Shown here: piece after piece, positions 47,336 to 60,254 of the stretch
Layout of the letters: each line of letters begins with the position of its first letter
Position numbering within the stretch: the stretch's first letter is position 1
Assembly: GCF_964355755.1 (NCBI RefSeq)
Contig: NC_092675.1
Span: forward strand, 18,049,912-18,113,911
DNA: 64,000 bases
Direction: 5' to 3'
Origin: Antedon mediterranea
Lineage: Eukaryota > Echinodermata > Crinoidea > Comatulida > Antedonidae
Translations under genes and position numbers: made by a program
The notes under the pieces: generated by a model
Seen by the model: only the letters and a program-made list of their open reading frames with translations
The model's database searches: none
Told to the model about the DNA's origin: nothing

Positions 47336-48673
47336 TTAGCAGAAACTTACGGGTTGAATAACATTTCCGTGTTTTATTGTTTGAACATCACAATGAATTT
47401 TCTGTGTTCTGGTGTCGAGGATGTATAGATTTTCTTCGAGTGGTATTGCTAAGTAACCGTCTAATAAACCGTCGCTAACAACTTTTCGATTATGCTCGTT
47501 ATGTGGCCAGTCATTTGCATTTATTGGTTTCCCATTGACAGTGATTACTTTAAGACCCCCTGTTTTTAGATCGACAAATAAAGCTTCAATATCTTCTCGT
47601 GGACTTAAAAGCATGTCATACGAATCCCGTGTTACAGACGGGAAAAATGCTACATCGCTGATAATGATATTTGCACGAATTTCAAAGTGTTGTTCAATCT
47701 TTCCGAAATCAGAAACAGTCTGAACAAAAACAGCGCCTTTTTTGTAATCGATACTAACAAGAAATTCTCCATTTGGTGATATTTTGGGAACACCTTGAAT
47801 ATTTTCATTCACTGAGACAACTGTTTCTGTAATATAATCAATTATTATCTGCTTTCCCGTTTCAGAATTTCCACAGTTAACGACAAGATATCCGCCAAAT
47901 GATACGTATGCAAGCGAATCGGGAACACAGCCATGACTCACAAGTTCTAAGGTACTAACTTTCTTCATAGATTTCAAATCTATCTTATCCAAGCCCAATT
48001 CCTTATCATGGTGAGCAAACCCATACTCAAAGTATCCCTGTCCAGGGATTTGTTCAGGCGGGATATAAAGGCTTCGGACACTATCATAATGATGATTTGA
48101 TGGCTCCATGTGAATTGGATGATGGGCCTGGAATTTACTTGCGTCTGGTATGATTTGAACTATACGAGCATTTGGTTGGTCATCTTTTTTCCAATTTACA
48201 ATCCATACTTGGTCTAAATGTTCCACGTACTGTAGCGATACAGGACCCGATTTCATCTCTATATACTGTAATATAAAAAACATTAATTTCAGGGAAATGC
48301 AATCACGGGTTTCTATATTTCAAGTATTTCTAAACATCGGTAGACGTTTACATCTTTCTTTGCTTTACTTTGTGTTTGTTTCTTCAATTGAAACCTACCT
48401 CAACAATTTGTTCGTTGCCGATAGCCAGAACTAATATTCTGTTTTCCACTGGTTGTGTAACGTATATAAACCGGTTTCGAACACGAACTGCTCCTCCCCA
48501 GATGCAAGTCTGTTCGGCGGTTTTATTTTTCACGTTGCAGAGTTTCTCATTTGTATTTGGAATCATGTCATTTGAACTTTTGGTGATTTGGCTGTCGCAG
48601 CTAACTGGATCAATTGCTGTAATGCCGTGCTTATGGAAGGCATAGAATAGGCTTCGAATTGGATCATGGGATA
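47336..48673 (-). CDS. FSTL C-terminal domain, last two exons
   Basis: Residues ~409-809. They start ISHDPIRSLFYAFHKHGITA, then an E-Q-T-C-x-W-G-x-A-V motif and ...VYIEMKSGPVSLQYVEHLDQ. They include CVPDSLAYVSFGGYLVVNCG and VSPNGEFLVSIDYKKGAVFV and end ...CDVQTIKHGNVIQPVSFC. Repeated short beta-strand-like segments suggest a propeller-like fold. The alignment with FSTL4/5 is collinear to the last residues. Confidence 0.9.
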
Positions 48674-51600
48674 CTAAAGGAGAGACAAATTATGATAATT
48701 AATATCCATCTAAATACATTTATCAATATTCATTCATTAATTTCATTTATTTCGGATAGTACATCTATATACAAAACAGAGACAAAATTTCATCAGGAAA
48801 TTAACAAGCATCTTCCACATAAATAACCTCAAATATCGATTTGCACCAACGCTGATGCAGGTTGGATAAGGAAGTACATTAAAATATTTTGAAGTAACTT
48901 TGCATCATGGCGCTGATTTAATTGGTCAGATAGTATGACGTAAGTGTACCTTAATCTAAAGTATAATTCGTCAAACACCCAACCAACCGAAACAACTTTG
49001 GCATCGATATCTCTTATAAAAATACAAAATGGAAGATGGAGGGGACAATGATAGAAAGTTATAATTTATTCCTCCAGTTCACGTTGTTATGTCTTTTGTA
49101 AGATGAAATATCATAAAATAATATAATTAAAACCATTCAGTGTCATCGTTTAGAAATTGCACTCACTGATTGCTTCTTCTTCAACAAGTACTGCGTTGAC
49201 TTCTTTTGTACCGATATCGTTCATTACACTGCAGATAAATCTTCCGGTATTTTCTATCTTTGCATCATTTATCGATAATGTTCTGTTGTTTAGTGCTTAA
49301 ATGTAAATATGTTACATAGTTTAGACCACTTATATTGTATACATCGTATGGTTTTACATTCCAAAATAAAGCTACCTGAGGGTTAGACCACGTAGGTAAA
49401 TTTGATACTCTAAATTAATATCATAGGCCTAGAATAATCATTTTTATTCTGCAAAATCATACATGAGAAATAAGAGTCAATAAATAAGGTAGTATAGTTT
49501 GTAAGTAAGTATATTATAGTAAGTATAGTTTGTTATATACACATTGGCTTTTTTTATAAAAAAAAAATAATACCTAGCCTAATTGGTCGAATTTAACTTA
49601 AAGGTATATCATTAATAATAGTATAACTAAGTTTTAAGGTGATCTTGGTCTAGTTGTTACAATGCTGTAGTCATACCTGTAACTTCATTTTCCTTTAGAC
49701 GTAAGCCATTGCGTTGCCAGGAAATAGTAGGCTGTGGCACTCCCCATGCATTGCAATAAAATTTAGCTGTTTTCCCTGTCGCCATGAGTTGGTTTTCAGG
49801 GCAGACACGAATTGTTGGTGCAACTGAAAATAACAATATAAATAATAATATATAAACATTAATTAATTTTAATGTAAATTACATTATATAATAATTGTAA
49901 TTGTTTAGTAACATGTTGTATGGGTGTTTCGATACATAAACTGCAATTGTTTGGAAAGGAGAAAGTTCCATATTACAAGAATCTTTTGCTTTTACTAGTT
50001 TACTGCCGCATGTTACTGCTTTTATTGTTACCTTTCACTCGTATTGTGTATGTTTGAGTTGGTAGTACACGATTACGAATACGACATGTATAATTCCCAG
50101 CATGCATTGTTGTTACAGGCGTAAAATATAAATGACCATCTCCAAACATCTATAAAAAGAAAAGACATGGATTATTAAAACAGAAACAGAAAACAAAATG
50201 ATAATAGTTGATAATTTATATGGAAGCTTTAGCAAGCAAGGCTCTACACAAAAGTTTAAGGAATCACAAGAGGGACAAGAAGATGTATGGGGAATATATT
50301 TAGAGGTTTCACAAAGATATTGGACCTTAAACCATGAATAAATTATGAGATACAAAAAAGACTGAGACTTTCGATAGAAAACAGCTAACGAGAACTTAGT
50401 TTAGAAAACTTTAGTATGCCTAAGCATGCACGATAGTTAATATACGGTGACAGAGTAAACTCATAACGTGGAATGATTAAAGGAATCACAAGTGATAGCT
50501 TCAAATGGAAGCATCGTTGAAGCAGAGAGAACTTATCCAGTTTGTCTTTACACCATAAAAAGGTATAAGTAAGAGAACACTGGTTTGATGCAGAGTGAGT
50601 GTAGTATATTCGGTAGAAGGGGCATGCATTCTACAATTAAATATACAGTACCTGAATGCCATCTAGATAGTTAATTGTGTCGAGCGCTACGCCATTCCTC
50701 ATCCATACTATATCTGGTGTTACTGCTTCGTCTCCTTGAATATCACATCCCAATACTAGTCTGTCACCACCTATTGCTAAGGTTTCCTTGTTTCGAAGAC
50801 CCTCGTCAAGATTGTATCCACCAACACCTGGGAAAGCCATAGTCAAATATTTGATTAATACAAAATTGAAATACATACATTGATAAGGCGAAAGAGAGAT
50901 GACACTAATTCAAGTTCATTCAAACGTTTTTTCCATGTCTAATTTCCTGTCCCGTAAACATCGTCGTTAAAACATGTATTCGCAATAATTGCATCATAAT
51001 AAACAACACTGCATAATTATCGTTGGATAACCGATGGAAGAGGAACAGACAGAACTATTAAGTGATGGTGAGCAACTGACAGTGACCTCGTATCCAGCAA
51101 TTGCTTAATGATAACTTACCAAATGTTTCAAAGAATTCATCATTTAACCACACCCCGTCCCCATTCGCGTCATGTTCTTCCAATACATCATTCATTGTAC
51201 AATGAGTTGAGATTGGCAACAAACTATCTCTTGTCATAGAAACGAGCACTTCATCTTTGCTGATGACGTCATCTTGGTCCAAGTCGTAGTGGTTGAATAT
51301 CAGACCCAGTAACAGATTCGTGGACACTGAAAAACAATGTCATTCGCTAATTAGTTAGTACAGTATAGGCTGTTTGTTTTAGGAGCGCTTACTAAATCTA
51401 ACTTTCGGAAGTTGTTGTAACAAGCGTCATAAATTTCAACAAAAAAAAACAATAAAATGAAATGTAAGCTTTCACTCTTTTTTCTGGCTGCAGTGAATAT
51501 AATGATAAATGATCTGTTATAATAATGTAGGCCTACTCATTTAAACACTGCTGTTTTCTGACCAAATTGTCTTTTTCTGCCCACTTTTGATGTGCCGTTT

Positions 51601-54600
51601 CTCATGTGATGTAGACTGGTTAGGCTCTGTCATGGTATAATCAGGAGAAAGGCTAATATACGAATTCGTTTATTTTTGTTTAATATAAAATAATTCGATT
51701 AGCATTAACCCGTTAATTTACCTGTATCATCAGTTGCCATATACGTATGTTGAGGATGCTTAAATTGCGTAGTGTAATGCTCAATAACTCGTTTTTTAAA
51801 TGTTTGCTTGTTGATACCTAAACAGGTCATACCTGAAAACAAAAACAAAAATGTATAGATTAAACAAATATTCCCTTTATCTACTGTGTATTGTAAGCAT
51901 TAACTATAGCACTGGAACTACCACTATTATTAGTAGATTGTCATAATATCTTAAACGTTGTCAATATAGGCCTATTGTAAGATACATGCTAAAAAATCAT
52001 TTTGAAATCGATAGTTATCAATGTTTTTGTCTGTGACTTTAATTTCTAGTCAAGTCACTAAATTACAGACTTCTGAAACTCTCTAAAAGTGAAAAGTGTT
52101 CACGAAAGTCATATGATGCCGTAGTTATATAATGATTATAAAATTTAAGATAATTATAATATAAATATAATTATGTATATTGACCGTTAATATATTAAGC
52201 AGACGTTAATTTAAACGAAATAAATTATGCGCTACTAAAGTAAAGATAGGCCTAATGTACGCGACTGAATGTTAGTCGATAACAATTTGCTCGTATAATG
52301 CCAGAGCGCCATTCATTCGCTATGAAAACTATTAAGAATACATTATTAACGAAGGTCAATAATATAAAACCTTTTCAGATAATAAAAACTAATAATAAAT
52401 TGTCATAAATTACTATTAAAATGCCATTCCAAACAACCATGTTATAAATGTACAGTTACACGTTCAACACTGTGTGCGCATTCAAAATGAGTGTACGGTA
52501 TCGTTTTGCCAAAGTGATATTAATAATTTTCTTTCTTCTTGCGTCTTTCTATGCATACACGATTAAATATAATTTTCGAAATTGGCCTAATTTTATAAGT
52601 GTAGGCCTACTTATTAATACACCGCAGATATATATATATACACTAATTCAAATTCATATTTGTTTCCTATGATTGACTTAAAAGCGAAGAAAAAACATAG
52701 TTTCTTACCTCTGCTAAAACATTCATTTGTATGATGTACCGATATTTTTGTATTACTAATACAAGCCGTCTGATGCAAGTGGCAATGGCTTTCGTACCAC
52801 TCGCCGTCTGAACCGCACGTTGGTTTCAATCGATCTGGCGGACAAGTCTTCACACACGTACATTCTGGCAAACCAAAATCATTGGTTGTGCACGTTGAAC
52901 CTGGTTGGCATGTCACCCTACGACAATCATCTGAGGAGTAGTAATTTGGGACGGATATTTTAACTCCAAATTTGGAAAGTAGAATATACAGAAGAAAATC
53001 TATTTAAGGGAACACTTTTGGGAACCAACAAAGTGAACCCATTGAGGCATGTGAACCTAATGAGGCAGAGGTTTCACGAGGGGGTTTCTCGTAATAGTAT
53101 CCATAGGTTCATGTATCTAAAGGTTGATCAAATATGATACAAATAAGGAATGTTTTTTTTTGTCTTGTGTGAGTTCATCTCACGTTTATTTAAATTCTCA
53201 TTGGTGAATATATTATATCTATATATAAATTTACGTAAGGGCAAAATTAGGTAAATCGCGCGTTATTTCTAGCGTACCATCTAGTACATATAAGTACATT
53301 TGTGACAATTAAAGGTAAGTGTTTAAAGTAGTTAAAATACAGGTATATTTACATAATAAGATGCTTGAATTCAGTATTAACCATATTTGTTTTCATTAAA
53401 ATTTTAGATACGATGTTAATTAAAATGTAAAAATGAAAAATGGTGGTAAAATACATGATTAAAATTTTCTTGTTAAACTATCTTATCTGTGATCTTATTT
53501 GTGTTCGAGTAGAGAGGCTATAAACTCAGGGGAGGAAAATGTAGTATCCTCCCTTTTCACCAAGATAAAAAGGATGATATGAAAAAGAGGAATGCAAAAT
53601 AATGAATGATTATGGGTGGAATAGAATAAATAATGTTATGATGTGACAAATATAAAATATACCAAATGTTCATCTTTATTTGAAACAAAATTGCAGAACT
53701 CGCGCGCATTTAACAACATTACACTCTCGATGACGTCATTAAGAGTGCAATAGAACTGTTTTTTTCAAAATATGTTACCCATAATCCTTCAATCAAATGA
53801 CAAGCATCTACTTAGGTGTTTTATAAAGTTGTTTATACGCGTAGAATCTATACGAACATACTTAGAGATACTTTTCTTTACATTATTGAATAATATTATT
53901 CATAAACACAAATTATTTATAATCAAATAACTCCAGTGATCTTGAAGGTAACGATTTTTGTAACTAATAAAGACGAAACTTAATTAGAATTCAAATCAAA
54001 AGTTTAATTGGGGTAATTATTCATTGGAGAGAGAAAAAGTAAAATGAGTGACGGTGGATGCGTTATTTTTTGCATGAGAGGTTCTTCATCAAGGCAATTT
54101 CACGCAGCACTCTTTCATAATGCACGAGTTGAGGAAAGACTAGCTTTAATAAATTATGTTATGACTCTGTAACAAATGTATAATGCATCAGGGTAGCAGA
54201 ACTGATTATATTAATATACCATTGTCCAATTGAAATAAAGGCCTCAGGCCTCGATAATTCAACATCTCATTGCGTATAGTAATCGAGCATATCGTTTTGT
54301 TACAGTATATCAAGTTTGTTTTATAAACATTCATTTATGATTTTATTATCAATTTTGCTAATAACATTTTAATCTTTAAACATTAGTTGATAATGCGTAG
54401 GAAATCTATTAAAATAATAGTAATACGAGATGATTATAAGTTGAGGACAACGATAGTGTTGATGAAAGATGGCGGTAGAGATAATGAGGATTGTATTGAT
54501 GACACTATCGTTGTGATAATAATGACCATGATGAGGAAAATAAGTAAGGAAAATTATGAAGAATGGAAAGATGATGAAAATAAATTATGACATTTTTATC

Positions 54601-57275
54601 TTGATGATTTGTATACAAATGACATCGTGATGATGATTAGTAAATCATAATTTTGATTAGAAGAAGATGGTATTATGAAACGCCTATAACTTGTTTGTAC
54701 ATTATTCACAAATGTTGACATATTCGTTCTTACCTGCACCCTTTGGAACACTATGTTTGCGTGCGTGGCCCTGAAAGAGAAATTTTTACGAATTATGCAA
54801 ATTAATTCAACCAAAAAAACTTAAATTTCCTACCTAATCGATCAAAGTCTATGCGTTTAACGCATCGTATTTTGTCGACTTTCTTCCGGCCGTGTGTGTT
54901 CTTGCCATAGGCATGCGTAATTACGTATCGTATCACGCATGAGTTATTGACTTATAAAGTCAGAAAATTAATGACTTTGAATATATTCGATCCCACAAGT
55001 CTGACATTAAGACACATCGATGCATATATATGGATTAATATGAGTACTCCGACAATAAACGAGATGTTGTGACCTTACCGTAAGGTCTTATCTTTATATT
55101 TAAGCGAGTTTGTACAACTGTGAAATGGGGAACAAATCAATGTTGAGCTCTGTCTACACTTTCAAACTGCTTTTACAAAAAAAGTGTAATGTTCCCAAAT
55201 ATGGTGTTTTTTTAAAAAACCATATTTAATGAGGTTCACAAGACAAACATATACACAAGATGCTCTACATAAACAGTCTTTGGAAGTGGAGTAATTTGGT
55301 CCTTAGAAAAAATCCTCACATGTGATGGGACTTGAACCCAGGACCCTTGGAGTGGTAGGCAAGCATCATAACCACCAAGCCACAACTCCACTCCTAAATG
55401 GAGTGATATGACATCATCATGTCCCTATATGTTCAAATCACATTTTTTCTCACATAAGGTTTGATAGTTTAGACAGAGCCTAAGTGAGGTAGGGTGTCCC
55501 TCCTCGTCTGTTGAAAAAAAAATGTTTTGCTTATTGTTTTATTTTCAATTACTAAATTGATTCAAATTCTTTTTAGTCGCGTGGACGCGACTCAATAGTT
55601 CACTATGTCGGTCGGTCTGTCGGTCGGTCTGTCGGTCTGTCGGTCTGTCGGTTTGTCTGTCGGTCCGGTATCACTATGCGTTTTATCGCTTTTCTGTACT
55701 TTTTGAAATGTTTTGATGTACAGAAAAGTTTTAAAGTACATTACTTTTTGAAAGTTCATTTTTTTCTGAGAGCACGCGACTTATGGCTGTTTGCCTTTTT
55801 TAAATAAACTTATATTACCAAATTCACTTCTAATACTGCAATACCTTTTCGAAACTCACCTTAGACATTTAATTATTTCAAAGACATACATTAAAGTTAT
55901 CTATTGTTTCAGAATATCTGCTTTCTGTCAACTCAATGGTTTATTACAGTCATTCACCATTTATTATGCATTAATATCCTCGCAGCTACAACATTTAAGT
56001 CATTAGCTTCGTTTTGAAACTAAATTATTGTCGTTTTCAATGACCTTAGTTACATTTGCTTACGTAAACCAATCAGTTTAATTCTCCTCGAATGACATTC
56101 TTTAAGTGTCTTCGCTACTTATACATCAAAATGAATAATGAAATTTGGCTAACTATGCTCTCTCTCTCTCACACACACACACGAATTAAAAGAAACAATT
56201 ATTTCGATACTGTGTATATTCGTTTACACTACTTTTTCCACAACGTTTGCACAAACTTCGAATTACAAATATAATTTCTTCAGTGAAATGCATCTATTTA
56301 TAATCAATAAACAATAATTATTTATATATGAAAGCCAAATTATTTAAAATCCTCTCTTTCTCCCAAATGTATTGCTTTTATGTATTTAGGCCGCAATAAT
56401 TATTTGCTAGAGATCTTTTTTGGAGGACCTTATTAATGCTTTCTGCATGTTAGGTTTTATACAGTGTTTCTTCAGCGTATCAAAAGGAAGAAAGTACAGA
56501 CTATAAGTACTCACTCAAATCCCGCTGCTTTTTCGATCATTTTTAAGTAATCAGGCCGTAGCCAATAAGCCCTCTAAAGAATCATAGCAATATTTCTACA
56601 GTGAAGTTTAATCATCTCACGCAAATACAACGAAGTTGTTTTCTATGTGAAATACAGATATCTTGAATTTCAAGAAGTAGGCCTAATCTGTCCGCAATCA
56701 TTTTTTCTAGATTTGTTAGTCTGTAATTACATGCACTTGATTTAGAAACATACATCTGTTTTCAATTTGGTTAATTCGATTGGATTTGTAGGAATCACAA
56801 GCATCATCTTCAAACCAATGTTAATAATAGGCCTACTGTGTTTGTAAATTATTTGTCCTAATATTTGCATGTCAGCGTTCCTATCTTTTCAAAGATAAGA
56901 ACACAACAATTTGTATAATGTATTGATATGGTATCAAAAAAATAAAACGTCGTCGATGGGCCAACAGCAGGAGCCAAGAACATTATGTAACCCTTTTTTC
57001 AAAATAGTGGAATAATATTGAGAAAAGGTCTACATACAGTTACAGAATTATAAAATCTAAAAATAACAAATAAGTACAAATACTTTTTACAAAGTTGCAA
57101 ATTACACAGAAGGCGTATGTAACATTCAAAAGAGGTCAAAACAAAGAAGAAATTGTTAACCTATGTAGGCCTAAACTAAAAAACTTCAGGAATTTACCCC
57201 AGAAAAACGCCTAGCGTCTGTGAGCACAGCTAACGCCACCAGAATGGTCACACAGAAAGCGTTGACGTCTCTCAT
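47336..57275 (-). CDS. FSTL5: Follistatin-related protein 4/5 (secreted; 11 coding exons)
   Basis: Predicted 809 residues (vertebrate FSTL5 ~847). Exons, minus strand: 57275-57198, 54770-54734, 52930-52709, 51832-51722, 51326-51120, 50827-50652, 50149-50032, 49823-49677, 49295-49167, 48673-48399, 48265-47336 (TAA). All phases join (2,430 nt). Order: signal peptide (1-~20), Kazal/follistatin (39-112, CGSDGEWYESHCHLHQTAC), EF-hand pair (~150-218; loops DLDQDDVISKDE and DANGDGVWLNDE keep all calcium ligands), Ig 1 (~219-316), Ig 2 (~317-405), then the long C-terminal domain of this family (NRFIYVTQPVENRILVL; DGLLDGYLAIPLEENLYILD). FSTL4/5 are extracellular calcium-binding glycoproteins of nervous tissue with poorly known function. 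A strong donor (CAACCC|GTAAGTTT) sits 12 nt before the stop, so a tiny alternative last exon is possible. FSTL4 and FSTL5 cannot be separated here. Confidence 0.92.
53000..54700. other. FSTL intron 2, no further gene seen
   Basis: AT-rich intron between the Kazal exon and the micro-exon. A short inverted repeat (ACAACGATAGTGT, about 54,448 and 54,503) is present. Nothing coding is supported. Confidence 0.5.
54734..54770 (-). CDS. FSTL 37-nt micro-exon
   Basis: Reads GHARKHSVPKGA plus one base. Acceptor TTTCTCTTTCAG, donor CAG|GTAAGA, both strong. It converts phase 0 (signal exon) to phase 1, exactly as the Kazal exon needs. The basic residues could form a processing site or linker. Confidence 0.75.
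55146..55486. mobile_element. MITE family M1, copy 5, split by a nested SINE
   Basis: AGCTCTGTCTACACTTTCAA with GTAATGTTCCCAAATATGG at left; GTGATATGACATCATCATGT and GGTTTGATAGTTTAGACAGA at right. The two halves are separated by 55,224-55,398 and join in register with intact copies. Confidence 0.85.
55224..55398 (-). mobile_element. tRNA-derived SINE family S3, nested inside MITE M1 copy 5
   Basis: On the minus strand it starts with GTGGCTTGGTGGTTATGATG (A-box) and has a perfect B-box, GGGTTCAAGTCCC (~55,328-55,341). It then runs through CACATGTGAGGATT and CTTGTGTATATGTTTGTCTT. A related copy is at 44,100-44,275. Confidence 0.82.
55570..55770. repeat. GTCGGTCT microsatellite within a GTCGCGTGGACGCGAC repeat
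   Basis: (GTCGGTCT)n at 55,609-55,668 follows AGTCGCGTGGACGCGACTC. A matching AGCACGCGACTTATGG end is at ~55,770, so the whole may be one non-autonomous element. Confidence 0.7.
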
Positions 57276-57313
57276 GCCTCTGTATCATACGCTCTCCACT
57301 ATATGCTGTTAAC
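57198..57313 (-). CDS. FSTL signal-peptide exon
   Basis: MRDVNAFCVTILVALAVLTD followed by ARRFSG: a short basic N-terminus, a hydrophobic core, then a polar cleavage region. It ends in a GT donor (GGG|GTAAAT) in phase 0. TTCTTCAACAG at 57,314 is a good acceptor, so a 5'UTR exon probably lies further right. Chosen because it supplies the missing signal sequence and its phase fits the next exon exactly. Confidence 0.75.
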
Positions 57314-59825
57314 CTGTTGAAGAAACAGAACACAGAATGCAGTGTTAATATTTATAGTCTATTCATATGGAAATATTTGTTAAATATTGTTATTAGATTC
57401 GACATATTGCAGCAGGCTGCCTGTGTATTGTTAATAACCAACCCGTGTTGCATTAATCTGACATAATTAATAACTTCCTCCTGTGTTGAAATAATCAATA
57501 TTCCTAAGTAAGAAAGTGTAATTCTTTTCACTAAGCAATAAAACATACGATATGAATGGGCCGCAGTATGTATTATATGATTTGGATGTGTGTGACGTAG
57601 TAAACGTGCATTCAATGTATTTAAATAAGAGACTTATCTAGTAACGTTGGAAAAAAATCTTTACCAGAAATGATACTATAGATCGCCTTTATGTTTTGTA
57701 TTTTGTAAAGCATTAATTACTATTATAAATCCATGCACACATGTATGGCCCTGAAAACATCAAATATGTTCTGATCGCAAAAGGCGCCTAAGAACCACAC
57801 CATTATTTAAACTACTATCACGTGATACTAAATTAACATAAGAGTATAACATTAATTGAATAACTAATAGTAATTAGTATTTCATGTAAAATTAATCATA
57901 AAGCCTTTATCGACATATATTAGTACAAAACCCAGGAATGGCATCGTAATTGTTATGAATAAATTATCATAAAGACATTGAGAATTAAATGTAAACGAAG
58001 GTGAACTTCAAAATCGAACAACTGGTTAAAATACACAATAATGATATAGCATTAATATTCAGGTAAATGTACTTTCGTAATTCATTCAAACCAACGTTGT
58101 TTGATCCGTTCAATATTAGTCATCACATTGATATCTACCTTATTATTGTATAATAAAACCGTGTGCTTCTCTATTATAACAATACTGTCGTTATTTTAAT
58201 CAAGAGGAAGTTAAATATTTTACTTTATACTATAGCATAATATAGAAAAACACATTGCCGTAATTTTGTTCTTAAATACTAATAGGCCTATAGTTTCTAT
58301 ACGTTAGTAGACAATGTATTGTGAGTCGAAGATGCTCTCTGATGGAATAGCATTCTGAGATGAAAGTGTCTCATATTGTATTTAGTCACTTATATACTTT
58401 TATATAAATGTGTTAAATAAGTAAAATCGTTACTGAATTGTTGATAAATTGCATGACATTTCTATAATATTGATGATTGACGTCGTTTCAAAATATTCAG
58501 GGAATTGAACCATGTCCATCCGATTGTTCGCTCCGTGGCAAACAATTTCATTTCGTTTTGTTCTAAAACCACACAGTCACGTACCGTACCAAAGTGACAG
58601 GTAAGTCACTCAAAATTAAAAATAAATAAACAACAACAATGTGGTTACTTTACGCAAGGACATTTTAGGCGACACTTTGGAGTTGAAAACCGTGGATTTA
58701 TATTGTGTATTCTTAAAATAATTGCCTATAGCACAATGTAATATTTCAGTGTGGGAAAATATAAAGGTCATAACCAATTATAGGCATACCTACACTTTAT
58801 TTTTAGGTCATAATATCAAAGTTATAAAATAATTTCTCCGGCACTTTTCATCAACAAAAGAATATCTTGATAAATTACAGAATTATGTGTCTAAAATGTT
58901 AAGGTTCTGGTAAGAAAGACAGTGAAATGTTATCAAATTTTGACGTAGTGACACATCTAAAGTTCTATCTATACACTATCACATTATTATGTGACAACAC
59001 AATGTGATGTGCCCATATATGGACATGATAGTGTCATATCACTACCAATTTGGAAATATCACTACCATATTTGGGGATAAAATAGTTTGGTAGTGTAGAC
59101 AGAGCTTAAGAAAATGAAATTAGGAAGAATTAAGAATTTTAGAAAGATTGAAGAGAAATATTAAGATGGTAATAGTATAGAGACAGGACTATTCCTCATA
59201 CGCCTCTTAACGCCACTTGGTAAATTATTCATTTACATTAATACAAACTATTAATTGGAGAAATGGGATTGAGTCGGAGAATAACGTTCATTATCATAAC
59301 TTACATGTTATAGAAATAATCAAATGTACAGTAATTCAATTCAGATGTATGCATATTTTAAGAGGTTGAATTCTATATATTGTGTTTAATATTCACATAT
59401 TCTCCGTACAATCCACCAGAATATAAAATCACATTAAAATCATCTAAATTGATTTCCGCAGAAGTAAAAGCATACAGGTAGGTATAATGTATTATAAATC
59501 TGACATATTAGAATATCTTTCGGCTATAGTTTAATATTCAATAACACATTGTGCATAATCCTATACTCTATTGTAGTGCTGTAGTCGTGTTGATAATGGT
59601 TTAAACATGGCAGTCAAAATTCATTAGTCTAGTGGATAGTATCATGGTATGAACATGGAGGTAGTAACACATGTTATACCTCCTCATTCAGTCACATTAC
59701 AAAGATAGATACATAAAAAGATAAATATTTACTTTTAATTCTTCTGATAATAACATTTACACATGCAATTCTTTTCGTATTGATTTCGGTATCTTGAACC
59801 ACCCTTTTTAGTGCTTCATGGTATT
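57314..59825. other. Putative FSTL 5' intron/flank, no gene seen
   Basis: AT-rich DNA. The only recognisable item is MITE M1 copy 6 at 58,959-59,110. No exon with supporting splice sites or homology was found. Confidence 0.45.
58959..59110. mobile_element. MITE family M1, copy 6
   Basis: Diverged left end (GTTCTATCTATACACTATCA) and clean right end (TTTGGTAGTGTAGACAGAGC). The centre has ATGTGCCCATATATGGACAT and TATCACTACCAAT, in the opposite orientation to copies 2 and 4. Confidence 0.82.
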
Positions 59826-60200
59826 CCTGAACGATTATCGGTGTAACGGTACCGAGTCAGCGACTTTTCTGACGGTATCCTTGAATGAACGTCCAATGAT
59901 ACAATATCCCTGAATCAACGTTTTTGTTTCGGTATTGCTTCGGTATTCCAGTTAACGTTCAACTCTTCGGTATTCCAGTGAACGTTCAACTCTTTGGTAT
60001 TCCAGTTACCGTTCAACTCTTCGGTATTCCAGTGAACGTTCAACTCTTCGGAATTCCACTTAACGTTCAACTCTCCGGTATTCCAGTTAACGTTTAATGC
60101 TTACGATTCTTAAAGAACGTTTAGTGCTTACGGTATTCTTAAAGAACGATCAGTGCTTATACGGTATTCCTGAATAATCTACGTTTTTTTGGCTTATTAG
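59826..60200. repeat. 27-bp minisatellite (GGTATTCCAGTTAACGTTCA type)
   Basis: GGTATTCCAG recurs at 59,942, 59,969 and 59,996 (27-bp period) and on to ~60,080. Looser, longer units (CGGTATTC..GAACGTT..AGTGCTTA) lie on both sides. The core copies are nearly identical; the flanks are decayed. Confidence 0.88.
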
Positions 60201-60254
60201 GTATTCCTGAACCAACGTTGTGTGCTTGTCTGTTATCTCTGAACTGTATTCTAG

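Noticed and set aside
48370-48645. Plus-strand ORF of 91 codons opposite the FSTL gene
   Set aside because: It is the exact antisense of FSTL coding exon 10 and has no homology of its own.
52448-52672. Plus-strand ORF with a hydrophobic stretch
   Set aside because: Lies mostly in an FSTL intron, AT-driven codons, no splice or homology support.
54387-54590. Plus-strand charged ORF
   Set aside because: Low-complexity Asp/Ile/Lys bias in an AT-rich intron next to a short inverted repeat; no family.
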